Source: Aromatoleum anaerobium (GTDB lineage Bacteria > Pseudomonadota > Gammaproteobacteria > Burkholderiales > Rhodocyclaceae). Taken from it: a stretch of DNA of 64,000 nucleotides. Under the pieces are notes generated by a model. The model was not told the DNA's origin, ran no database searches, and worked only from the letters and a program-made list of their open reading frames with translations. The stretch spans positions 744,001-808,000 of the forward strand of contig NZ_WTVG02000040.1 in NCBI RefSeq assembly GCF_012910705.2. The letters run 5' to 3'. The position numbers were made by a program, and so were the translations under genes. Shown here piece after piece: positions 33,229 through 41,459 of the stretch. Each line of letters opens with the position of its first letter. The stretch's first letter is position 1.

Positions 33229-35379
33229 TTATTTCACTTCGGCCAGGTGGAACAGGCGGTGCTTGTCGAGCCGCGTCTCGAAACCGTCGGGCACGACGAA
33301 AGTCGTCGCGTCGGATTCGATGATCGCGGGGCCGGTGATGTGGTTGCCGGGCTTGAGCGCTTCCATCTTCCACAGCACGGCATCGACCCACTTCTTGCCG
33401 CGGTAGAACGGACGCGTGCCCAGCCGCGCTTCGGCCGGCGGCGTCTCGCCCTCTTCCGGGTCTTCCGGCAGCACCGGCTTCTGGGTCGCGACCAGCCCGC
33501 GCATGATCGCGCCGGTCACCGAGAAGCCCAGTTCCGGCGAACGCGCCGAGCTTGCATAGACGCGCGAGTAGGTGTTCTCGAACGCCTCGACGATGCGGTT
33601 CCAGTCGTCCGGGCTGGCAGCCGAGCCGATCGGCGAAGTGATCTCGAGATCATTCAGCTGGCCCATGTACTGCATGCGGTAGCCGGGGCGCAGCATCACG
33701 TCCTCGGGCTTGAAGCCGTTGATGACGAATTCCTCGACGACTTTCGCCGCGAGCTCTTGCCAGGCTTCCTGGATCGTGTTGCACGCCGCGGCCTTCTGCG
33801 AGTCGGGGGCGATCTGCGGCACCGCGATATCGACGCTCTTGTCGTAGCGGTATTCGAAGTCCGCGCACGCGCAGCCGAACGCCGAGAAGCCCGCCGCCCA
33901 CGCCGGCACGACGACGTCCTTGAAACCGGCGCCTTCGGTGTAGCCGTAGGTATGCACCGGTCCGGCGCCGCCGTACGAGAAGCACACGAAGTCGGCCGCG
34001 TTGTAGCCCTTGGCGCTGATGTTGGCGCGCAGGTACTCGCGCAGGTTCTGGTCGAGCAGCTCGATGACGCCGGCCGCCGCATCCTCGACCGACAATCCCA
34101 GCGGATCGGCGAGCTGCACCTTGATGTGGCTCCGCGCGCGCTCGACGTCGAGCTTGATCGCGCCGCCGAGGAAGTTGTGCGGGTTCAGGTAGCCCAGCAC
34201 GACGTGGCAGTCGGACACCGACACTGTGTCGAGGCCGCTTTCGGGCCAGCAGGTGCCGACGCGGTAGCCGGCGGAATCCGGTCCGAGCTTGATCGCGCCG
34301 CTGTACGGGTCGAGCCGCACGAAGCTGCCGGCGCCGGCGCCGACCGAGTCCATCGCGACCAGCGGCAAGGACAGCACCAGGCGCGCCATGTCCGGATCGG
34401 ACACGATCGCGAAGTTGCCCTTCGTGATCAGCGCCATGTCGAACGACGTGCCACCGATGTCCGAGCACGCGACGTTCTCATAGCCGAGCGCCTCGCCGAG
34501 GAGCTTCGAGCCGATGACGCCGCCGATCGGGCCGGAGACGATCGTGCGCGCGAGTTCCTTCGCCTTCCACGAGATCGTGCCGCCGTGCGTCGCCATCACG
34601 CGCAGGTCGAACTTCGCGCCGTGCTTGCGGAAGCGGTCGCTGACTTTTTTGAGCGTCTGGCGCGACGGCTCGGCGGCGTAGGCCTCGAGCACCGTCGTGT
34701 TCATGCGGTGGCTTTCCTTGCGCGACGGGTAGTAATCGACCGACGCGAACACCGGAATGTCGATGTCCAGCTCCGCAAGTTCGTCGCGGCACACGTCGCG
34801 CGCGCGCTTCTCGCTCGTCCCGTTCTTGTGCGACTGCAGCAGGCAGATCACGATCGCCTTGGCGCCGGCCTGGACGAGTTCGCGCGTCGCCTGGCGCACT
34901 TCAGCCTCGCGCAGCGGGATCACGATCTCGCCCTGCACGTCGGTGCGCTCGGTGACGCCGCGGGTGCGCGACAGCGGCACCAGCGGCTCGTCGTAGCGGT
35001 GCGTGTTCAGGTGGATGCGGTCCTCGAGCGCATAGCCGAGGTAGCTCTGGATCGCGCGGCCCATCGAATGCACCTGCTCGAAGCCGCGGTTGCAGATCAG
35101 CCCCACATCGAGCCCCTTGCGCTGCACGACGCGGTTGAGCATCGCGGTGCCCGAATAGACGCAGGTGACGAGTTCCGGATAGACCTCGTCGACGTCGCGC
35201 TCCCAATGGGCCAGTGCGTCCTGCGACGAGTTGAAGATCGCGAGGGACTCGTCGGCCGGATTGCTCTGTGCCTTGCCAACAACGAAGCGCCCGTCTTCGC
35301 GGACGAAGAACGTGTCGGTCATCGTGCCGCCGGCATCGATGCCCATGACCTGTACCTGTGATGCCTGTAGGACTTCCAT
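33229..35379 (-). CDS. acxA: Acetone carboxylase beta subunit (HyuA family)
   Basis: 716 residues from the ATG at 35379, which has a GGAG eight bases upstream (known AcxA, 717). The ASKHA-type phosphate-binding loop MGIDAGGTMTDTFF is at residues 12-25, and ACSDIGGTSFDMALI is the second phosphate motif. This subunit uses ATP to phosphorylate acetone and bicarbonate, giving AMP and two phosphates. It is the first gene of the acetone operon. A longer in-frame extension to 35940 has no conserved features and was not used. Confidence 0.95.
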   Translation of the reverse strand: MEVLQASQVQVMGIDAGGTMTDTFFVREDGRFVVGKAQSNPADESLAIFNSSQDALAHWERDVDEVYPELVTCVYSGTAMLNRVVQRKGLDVGLICNRGFEQVHSMGRAIQSYLGYALEDRIHLNTHRYDEPLVPLSRTRGVTERTDVQGEIVIPLREAEVRQATRELVQAGAKAIVICLLQSHKNGTSEKRARDVCRDELAELDIDIPVFASVDYYPSRKESHRMNTTVLEAYAAEPSRQTLKKVSDRFRKHGAKFDLRVMATHGGTISWKAKELARTIVSGPIGGVIGSKLLGEALGYENVACSDIGGTSFDMALITKGNFAIVSDPDMARLVLSLPLVAMDSVGAGAGSFVRLDPYSGAIKLGPDSAGYRVGTCWPESGLDTVSVSDCHVVLGYLNPHNFLGGAIKLDVERARSHIKVQLADPLGLSVEDAAAGVIELLDQNLREYLRANISAKGYNAADFVCFSYGGAGPVHTYGYTEGAGFKDVVVPAWAAGFSAFGCACADFEYRYDKSVDIAVPQIAPDSQKAAACNTIQEAWQELAAKVVEEFVINGFKPEDVMLRPGYRMQYMGQLNDLEITSPIGSAASPDDWNRIVEAFENTYSRVYASSARSPELGFSVTGAIMRGLVATQKPVLPEDPEEGETPPAEARLGTRPFYRGKKWVDAVLWKMEALKPGNHITGPAIIESDATTFVVPDGFETRLDKHRLFHLAEVK

Positions 35380-35441
35380 GTTTATCTCCATCTCCTCTTG
35401 ATTAGCGAGTCGCCGATGTTGCCGGCCCCCGGATGTCCTTT

Positions 35442-35457
35442 TGCACCGTCCGTGCCA
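35442..35457 (-). promoter_or_regulatory. Sigma-54 (-24/-12) promoter for the acetone operon
   Basis: On the minus strand TGGCACG-GACG-GTGCA matches the consensus TGGCACG-N4-TTGCW at all but one position, with exact spacing. The expected start lies near 35431, about 50 bases before the acxA ATG. Two sigma-54 activators are encoded nearby (17734 and 36525). Confidence 0.82.
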
Positions 35458-36524
35458 GCATCTTCTTGTCGCATTGCAGCAACCGCAAAAGCCATGATGG
35501 AAGACCACCCTGACACTCTCTTCGCCGCATCGCAGCAATCCCGGACAACCGGAGCGGACGGTCGGAAAACGGAGGAACGTACGAAAATCGAACGTGCTGC
35601 GACGTTTGGTCGGAAGCGGGACGCGGGCGGGGGCGAACCGCGCGATGGGGCAGCGGAAAATTGCCTTGCGAGGGCGGGACGGGTGACAGCGACCGAAGCG
35701 CAAATCCGGGCTCTCAGCCGGCGCCACCGCGATATCGGTCACGCCTGGGTGATGGTCCGGCACCACGCACCGTCGGGAATCTTTACACCGATCTCCATTT
35801 TTCCGCCGCGCCCGCGGCGGTACACCGCAAGATTGATCGCTGACCCCGGCCAAGCGGCCCCTGCTGCGCGCGCTCCCCGCGCTGGCGGCCCCGTTCCGCC
35901 GCAGCTTCTTCGAGCCGCGGGTCCGGGGCGCTGTCGGCATTTCTTACAACCGGCTGCGCTGCCGCCGGACAGCGAGCCGTCAGGGATCACCCCAGGCGCA
36001 TTTGCGTCACGATGAAATGCGGGTAGCCGGCGACGGCGAAAAACGCGACAGGAAACGCGCGCCGATTTCCTGAAGCCACCGCTGGGGGCACTTTTGTTGC
36101 GCTTCCATCTGTATTGCCATGCGGTTTCGCCGTTCGAATTTCCACAAAATTGGCGCGCATTCAGGGCTTTCTACCGGGGTCTTTGGAACCAAAAACCCCC
36201 TGGAAAGGTATTCACAACCAGCTGTTCCGAACGTGGCATTCCCGGCCTCGACGGGTATTGCCCGATCATGAACCGGCCGTTTTCACGCAGCGGTTGCGAT
36301 TGATATGGAATATGCAGCCCTCGCTGCCGGCGCCCTCTGCCCGTCTCGATGGAGGTCGTTTGCATTTCTTCGGAGGCAATTCACTCGTTTTTCGCATGCT
36401 TTTTGCTTGATAGGTCACGTTCATTCCGGGACTGAAATGCATGAGCACGGACGTCGGGCGTATCTCGATTCGGTGCGAAACACAATGAAGGTCGATATCT
36501 CCGGAGCGGAAAGGGACACCCTTG
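35458..36524. other. Intergenic region between acxA and the VpsR-type regulator
   Basis: About 1.07 kb with no convincing gene. The acx-proximal half is GC-rich and should hold activator-binding sites: an aacgt-gctgcg-acgtt inverted repeat is at 35591-35606, and GGACGGTCG at 35556-35564 recurs in the palindrome at 20040-20066. From about 36000 the base composition falls (runs such as caaaaacccc, ttcggaggcaattcactcg), which suggests a promoter region for the regulator or a junction of acquired DNA. Confidence 0.55.
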
Positions 36525-37868
36525 ATGGCGAAACGTAAAGGTTTGCTGCTGGATCAGACCGGCGAAGTAGCCGCCGGCCTGAAGAGTATGGGATTGACCG
36601 GCTGGGAATTTCAGGTGGTTTCATCCATCGACGAGGCCCGCAAAACGTTGACTGCCGGCTCACCGCTGGTCGGTCTGGTGGCTTTCAGCTCGGCGCACCC
36701 CTGGCCACCGCGCGAAATGGAAGCGCTGATCTCTGTCAACGACGTCGAATGGATCGCGATCCTCGGCAAGGATCTGCTGCGCAACCAGGAGCATGGGCCG
36801 ATGGTGCTGCGCAATTTCCACGACTTTCACACGCTGCCGCTCGACTGCGAACGCCTGATGGTGACGCTGGGCCATGCTTACGGCAAGGCATTGATGCTGC
36901 AGAGCATCGAGGGCTGCTCGCCGCGAACCGGGGACGGCGACAGCCGGTTCGGCATGGTCGGACGCCACGCGAGGATGCTTCAGCTCTTCAACCAGATCGA
37001 CAAAATCGTCGGGGTCGACGCACCGGTGCTGATCGGCGGCGAATCGGGCACCGGCAAGGAACTCGTGGCAAACGCGATCCATCGGTATTCCTCCCGGGCG
37101 GAATGGCCGTTCGTCACGATGAACTGCGGTGCGATTGCGCCGAATCTCATCCAGTCCGAGCTTTTCGGTCATGAGCGCGGCGCGTTCACGGGGGCACACC
37201 AGCGCAAGATCGGAAACATCGAAGCCGCCCATCGCGGCGTCCTGTTCCTCGACGAAATCAGCGACCTGCCCCTCGATCTGCAGGTGAACCTGCTGCGCTT
37301 CCTGCAGGAAAAGACGATCGTCCGCGTCGGCTCCACGCAGCGCATCCGCGTCGACGTGCGGGTGATCGCGGCGACGCACGTCGACCTCGAGCGCGCCGTC
37401 GAGCAGGGCCGGTTCCGCGAAGATCTTTTCTATCGGCTCAACGTCCTGCACCTCAAGGTGCCGCCACTGCGCGAACGCACCAGCGACATTCCGCTGCTCG
37501 CCAATTCGATCTTCGCCCAGAACCGGCACCAGAAGAGTTCGCAGGTGAAGGGTTTCAGCTCGGAGGCGGTCCATGCGATGTGGGAATACCCGTGGCCGGG
37601 CAACGTGCGCGAACTGATCAACCGCGTTCAGTACGCCATGATCATGACCGAGTCCAAGCTCATCGCCGCCGCCGACCTGGGCATCGCCGTGCCCGAGATG
37701 CACGGCGTCAGCCCGACGCTCGACGAAGTGCGCGCGACGGTCGAAAAGGAAGTCATCGTCAGCAGTCTCCATAAGTACCGCAACAACGTTTCGGAAGTCG
37801 CCCGGCAACTCGGCATTTCGCGCGTGACGCTGTATCGCATGATCGATCGTCTGAAAATCGTTCTTTAG
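36525..37868 (+). CDS. VpsR-type sigma-54 regulator of the Fap-like island
   Basis: 447 residues. The N-terminal about 125 residues have a receiver-like fold without a recognisable phospho-acceptor Asp (LVGLVAFSSAHPW where it would lie), as in VpsR-domain proteins. The AAA+ domain has Walker A GGESGTGKE at 171-179, GAFTGA at 219-224 and Walker B VLFLDEISD. A Fis-type HTH ends the protein (NVSEVARQLGISRVTLYRMI). VpsR and FleQ relatives link cyclic di-GMP to biofilm genes. It is followed after 48 bases by the FapF-like gene, and a sigma-54 promoter drives the opposite operon at 42855, so control of this island is likely. Confidence 0.85.
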   Translation: MAKRKGLLLDQTGEVAAGLKSMGLTGWEFQVVSSIDEARKTLTAGSPLVGLVAFSSAHPWPPREMEALISVNDVEWIAILGKDLLRNQEHGPMVLRNFHDFHTLPLDCERLMVTLGHAYGKALMLQSIEGCSPRTGDGDSRFGMVGRHARMLQLFNQIDKIVGVDAPVLIGGESGTGKELVANAIHRYSSRAEWPFVTMNCGAIAPNLIQSELFGHERGAFTGAHQRKIGNIEAAHRGVLFLDEISDLPLDLQVNLLRFLQEKTIVRVGSTQRIRVDVRVIAATHVDLERAVEQGRFREDLFYRLNVLHLKVPPLRERTSDIPLLANSIFAQNRHQKSSQVKGFSSEAVHAMWEYPWPGNVRELINRVQYAMIMTESKLIAAADLGIAVPEMHGVSPTLDEVRATVEKEVIVSSLHKYRNNVSEVARQLGISRVTLYRMIDRLKIVL

Positions 37869-37916
37869 CCGTGCCCGGCCGGCCACATCGAAGACAGGAA
37901 ATACAAGGGGATAACC

Positions 37917-39242
37917 ATGAAAACCTCGGGACGCCGGTCCGGCGCCGTCGTGGGCTGCAGCGTGGCCGGGCTGGTGCTGGCCGCATCGAGCCCGTTCCTC
38001 CACGCTGCCGATGACGCGGCTTTCGACGGCAGCGTCGATACACTTAGACAGCGGATCGAGGAACAGAGCCGGCAGATCGAATCGCTGAAGCAGGATCTGT
38101 CGCGCCAGCAGGCAGTACTGCACGACATGCGCCGTGCGCTGGACATCAGCGGCATCAGCGGCCGAGGTCCTGCGCCCGCCGTGCCCGCCACGGTCGCCGC
38201 GCCGCCGCCCCCGACAGGCAGCACACCCGCGCAACAGGTCGCCCAGGCACCGGTGCAGCGTCCTGTCGGCGAGGCGCCGACCCGCACCGACAACCGCCCG
38301 CCACCGGTCGCGCCGATCTTCGAGCAGCCGGGCGTGCTGACGCCGCGGGGGACGTGGATCCTCGAGCCTTCGCTGCAGTATGCGTATTCATCGAGCAATC
38401 GCATTGCACTGATCGGCTACACGATCATCCCCGCACTCCTGATCGGTCTGATCGATGTTCGGGAGGTCAAGAGCAACTCACTGACCGCGGCGCTGACCGT
38501 GCGGCGCGGCATTACGAACCGCTTCGAACTCGAAGCGAAAATTCCGTACGTCTATCGCTGGGATTCGAGCGTGAGCCGGGAAGTGGCAGCAGGAAGTGCC
38601 AATCCCGAGGTATTCGACACGGACGGGAACGACATCGGCGACATCGAGTTGACAGGCCGGTACCAGCTCAACGACGGCGGGGCCGACCAGCCGTACTACA
38701 TCGCGTCGCTGCGCTTCAAGTCGCGCACCGGTACGGATCCGTTCGAAGTCGAAATCGACAGAACGATCAGATCGACGACCGGGGGCGTGGGTCTTCAGAC
38801 CGAAATTCCCACCGGCTCGGGTTTCTACTCTCTCCAGCCGGGCCTGACGGTGCTGATTCCTTCCGACCCCGTTGTCTTTTTCGGCGGCATCAGCTACCAG
38901 TACAGCTTCAAGCGGGACAACGTGAAGCAGAAGACGAACGAGGGCGACATCGAACTCGGCGAGGTCCAGCCGGGTGGTGCTTTCGGTTTCAACTTCGGCA
39001 TGGGTCTCGCACTGAACGAGCGCTCATCGTTCAGCATCGGCTACGACCACCTGTCGGTCGGAAAGGTCAAGCAGAACGGCGAGACCGCGGCGACTTCGGT
39101 ACGCATTCAGCTCGGTACCCTGCTGCTCGGCTACTCCTACCGTATGGCGCCGAACCGGACTTTGAACCTGTCGGTCGGCGCCGGTCTCACGGAGGATACG
39201 CCGGACCTGCAACTGACCTTGCGGATGCCGATCACGCTGTAG
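37917..39242 (+). CDS. FapF-like outer-membrane export pore
   Basis: 441 residues. It has a signal peptide (about 1-30), then a coiled coil at 35-78 (DTLRQRIEEQSRQIESLKQD), a Pro/Ala-rich plug linker at 80-130, and a beta-barrel of alternating amphipathic strands from about 133. The barrel opens GVLTPRGTWILEPSLQYAYS and ends in strands such as LNLSVGAGLTED and LQLTLRMPITL. Coiled coil, linker and 12-strand-sized barrel is the layout of Pseudomonas FapF, the trimeric amyloid-secretion channel. Assignment is by architecture and motif memory, not by search. It is probably co-transcribed with the regulator. Confidence 0.8.
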   Translation: MKTSGRRSGAVVGCSVAGLVLAASSPFLHAADDAAFDGSVDTLRQRIEEQSRQIESLKQDLSRQQAVLHDMRRALDISGISGRGPAPAVPATVAAPPPPTGSTPAQQVAQAPVQRPVGEAPTRTDNRPPPVAPIFEQPGVLTPRGTWILEPSLQYAYSSSNRIALIGYTIIPALLIGLIDVREVKSNSLTAALTVRRGITNRFELEAKIPYVYRWDSSVSREVAAGSANPEVFDTDGNDIGDIELTGRYQLNDGGADQPYYIASLRFKSRTGTDPFEVEIDRTIRSTTGGVGLQTEIPTGSGFYSLQPGLTVLIPSDPVVFFGGISYQYSFKRDNVKQKTNEGDIELGEVQPGGAFGFNFGMGLALNERSSFSIGYDHLSVGKVKQNGETAATSVRIQLGTLLLGYSYRMAPNRTLNLSVGAGLTEDTPDLQLTLRMPITL

Positions 39243-39284
39243 AGCACGTTCGCCGGCGCGGTGCCGGGCACCCAAGCCGGCCTT

Positions 39285-40295
39285 TCACCTCAGCAGCGAG
39301 CTGTTCAAGGCATCCCTCAACGACTCCCCGAGCCGGTGGGCTCGCAGCAGATCCATGCTGTTGGCCTGCGCGTTGATCGTCGTGACCGTCTGAATCTTCT
39401 GATTGTCCAGGCTGTTCTGGATCACCGTCGCGAAGGAGCCGGAGGCGAGCACGCCCGGATCGAAGCTGTTGTCCGCTCCGATCTGGATCACGCCCACGCT
39501 GGTGCCGACGGGCAGCACCTGCGGGCCTGCCGCCCCCCCGGCCAGCTGGCTCAGATCCGCGACGTTCAGCGTCGTCGTGCTCGACAGCACGCCGTTGATG
39601 AGGACCACGCGCTCGATACCGAACGAAAGCATCAGTCCGCCCGGCGTCTCGAAGCCGCCGCGCAGGCCGCCGAGCGTGTCGTCATCGACCAGCAGACCGG
39701 CGAACAACATCTTCTCGCCCTCGGGCGGGCGGCCTTCTGCGAGTGCCTGAGGGACCGGTTCCAGATCGTGGTCGCGCCCCGCTACGGTTGACGGCACCGG
39801 CGACGGGAGCGGTTCGCCGAGCGCGGCGAGCGGCACGGGCTGGTACGAATCCGGCGTCGACACGGCGAAAGGCGTGGCGCCCGCAGCACCGGGAAGCCTT
39901 TCGTCCGCGCCGTTCGCGACCGGGACCGGCGCGGACTCCGGCAGCGCACCCTCTTCGGAGGCTCCAGGCGGAACATCGAGTGACAGGACGTATTCGGCCA
40001 GGAGCCGCGATATCGTTCCCGGCCGACTCCCGTCGTCCGACGTCGCAGCCAGCGCGTCGAGCACCCCGGGGTGTGGCCGGCAGCCGATCCCTTCGGCATC
40101 CAGCGGCCAGTCGGCGAGCGCGAGGAGTTCGGCGGGCGGCATGTCGCCGGCACACAGTGCGGGGAAGAAGCCCTCGACCACGTCGTCCGTCGCATATGCA
40201 TGCTCCAGCAACCGGAACGGAATTTCCGGGATTCCCGCACCCACGACGAGCATCGCCATGAGCCCGGCCACGCGTTTGTTCCGCAAAGTGATCAT
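39285..40295 (-). CDS. FapE-like secreted protein
   Basis: 336 residues with an N-terminal hydrophobic signal (VAGLMAMLVVGAGIP). A middle segment rich in Pro, Ala and Glu (about 100-200) leads to a conserved-looking C-terminal domain with TTTLNVADLSQLAGG, VGVIQIGADNSF, GSFATVIQNSLDNQKIQT and TTINAQANSMDLLRAHRLGE. This Asn/Gln-rich ending resembles FapE and the amyloid repeats of FapB/FapC. It is the last gene of the minus-strand unit and convergent with the pore gene. Confidence 0.72.
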   Translation of the reverse strand: MITLRNKRVAGLMAMLVVGAGIPEIPFRLLEHAYATDDVVEGFFPALCAGDMPPAELLALADWPLDAEGIGCRPHPGVLDALAATSDDGSRPGTISRLLAEYVLSLDVPPGASEEGALPESAPVPVANGADERLPGAAGATPFAVSTPDSYQPVPLAALGEPLPSPVPSTVAGRDHDLEPVPQALAEGRPPEGEKMLFAGLLVDDDTLGGLRGGFETPGGLMLSFGIERVVLINGVLSSTTTLNVADLSQLAGGAAGPQVLPVGTSVGVIQIGADNSFDPGVLASGSFATVIQNSLDNQKIQTVTTINAQANSMDLLRAHRLGESLRDALNSSLLR

Positions 40296-40304
40296 CGAAG
40301 AGAC

Positions 40305-40997
40305 TCAAAAATCCATCGGCCCGCGCCGCAGCAGCAGGACATCCGTTGCATTGCCGCCGATCCCCTGCCCGATCGGCGCCGGGGGCCGGACTCGCCAGTC
40401 CTCGTCCCGGTCGAAGCGGGCACGCTCGGGCTTGTCGTTGATGACGAGCAGGATACCGTTGGTCCAGAAGCGTTCGAAGTCGGCGCGATCGAGAACGCGC
40501 GTCCCCATTGCCGGATCGCCGATGACCACCCGCTTCGCCCGCAGGCCCTTGACCACGACGAAGTGCGCGTAGCCGTTTTCCCTGATCAGCGCAATCGCCG
40601 GGACACGTGCCGCAGAAAGCTGGTCGAGCGACGCGCGCACGCCCTCGGCACGAAAACCGCTGCCGTCGAGATAGAGTTTCATGTCGAGCATCGAAAATCC
40701 CTCACGCCGGATCTTCGCCTGGTCACCGCGCTCGAACATGTGCTTGAACACCTCGACTTCGTCGACCTTGCGGTCGTAATGATGCGTGAGCAGCGTTGCG
40801 ACCGCTGCGGAGCCGCAACTGAAGTCGTATTGCTGACGCAGCGTCGACACGAAGCGCGCCCCTTTCAGGCTCGTCACGGGCACTGCATAACTGCTCCCTG
40901 ACGGCCCCAGAATCCTCGCCGAGTCGGACTGCGCCCCCGCGGGCTGGCACACCGACGCGCCCAGCAGGGCGATGAAAAACAGCGTGCGGACTTTCAT
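40305..40997 (-). CDS. FapD-like C39 cysteine peptidase
   Basis: 230 residues with a signal peptide (MKVRTLFFIALLGASVCQPAGA) and a peptidase C39 domain: catalytic Cys61 in QQYDFSCGSAAVATLL, His145 in NGYAHFVVV and Asp161 in VIGDPAMGTR. It lacks any ABC transporter part, so it is a periplasmic stand-alone peptidase like FapD, which is required for amyloid export. It lies between two secreted proteins on the same strand, ten bases from each. Signature and neighbourhood agree well. Confidence 0.87.
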   Translation of the reverse strand: MKVRTLFFIALLGASVCQPAGAQSDSARILGPSGSSYAVPVTSLKGARFVSTLRQQYDFSCGSAAVATLLTHHYDRKVDEVEVFKHMFERGDQAKIRREGFSMLDMKLYLDGSGFRAEGVRASLDQLSAARVPAIALIRENGYAHFVVVKGLRAKRVVIGDPAMGTRVLDRADFERFWTNGILLVINDKPERARFDRDEDWRVRPPAPIGQGIGGNATDVLLLRRGPMDF

Positions 40998-41007
40998 GAC
41001 AGCCTCG

Positions 41008-41394
41008 TCATTTCACCTCGAGATTGAGGATCACCGCGTTCTGGATCAGGACACCGTTTCCGCTGTTCTGGACCACGGTTCCCAGCACATTCGCATTGGC
41101 GAATGCGCCCTCGGTGATCAGGTTGTACCCGGTGACGGCATCCGACACGGAAACCTCGCTCATCGAACCGACCGCGCGTATTTCGCTGATGTGCGTATCG
41201 GCGCCGCCGCGTTGACCCGAAAGCACCGCGTCATCCACCGTAGCCCCATCCATCAGTCTCTGCACCGGCCGCTGCAGCGCGAAGGATTCCGCATCCCCGA
41301 GCATCACGACGTCGTCGGCATGCACGAGGCGGGTGCCGCCGGCCAGGACGGCCAGCGCGATACCGAGAGTCAGCAGGGGCAGTACCTGTCTCAT
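41008..41394 (-). CDS. Small secreted protein of the Fap-like island
   Basis: 128 residues from the ATG at 41394 with a GAGGAG before it. The signal peptide is about residues 1-26 (LLTLGIALAVLAGG, cleavage after HA). The C-terminal half (SVSDAVTGYNLITEGAFANA, VLGTVVQNSGNGVLIQNAV) shares the V-V/I-Q-N-S…N…I-Q pattern with the end of the FapE-like protein at 39285. A minor fibre subunit, nucleator or FapA/FapB counterpart is possible. The exact equivalent is unclear. Confidence 0.7.
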   Translation of the reverse strand: MRQVLPLLTLGIALAVLAGGTRLVHADDVVMLGDAESFALQRPVQRLMDGATVDDAVLSGQRGGADTHISEIRAVGSMSEVSVSDAVTGYNLITEGAFANANVLGTVVQNSGNGVLIQNAVILNLEVK

Positions 41395-41422
41395 GGCTTC
41401 ACTCCTCGACTGCAAAGGTGAA

Positions 41423-41446
41423 GCCGGGGGAAGCTTCTCCCCCGGC
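41423..41446 (-). terminator. Intercistronic hairpin after the first gene of the island
   Basis: GCCGGGGGA and TCCCCCGGC arms with a six-base loop lie between the large substrate gene and the small secreted gene. Without a T run it is more likely a stabiliser or partial terminator that raises the yield of the first gene. Confidence 0.6.
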
Positions 41447-41459
41447 TCGATCGTGCTGC

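Noticed and set aside
31072-35361. A 1429-codon open frame on the plus strand opposite acxB and acxA
   Set aside because: It is the complement of two conserved genes, its product is repetitive Arg/Ala/Val-rich text without domains, and long antisense frames are expected in GC-rich coding DNA.
35398-36015. Possible 205-codon gene between acxA and the regulator
   Set aside because: No ribosome-binding site, no domain, erratic Pro/Arg/Ala composition, and it overlaps the acx promoter.
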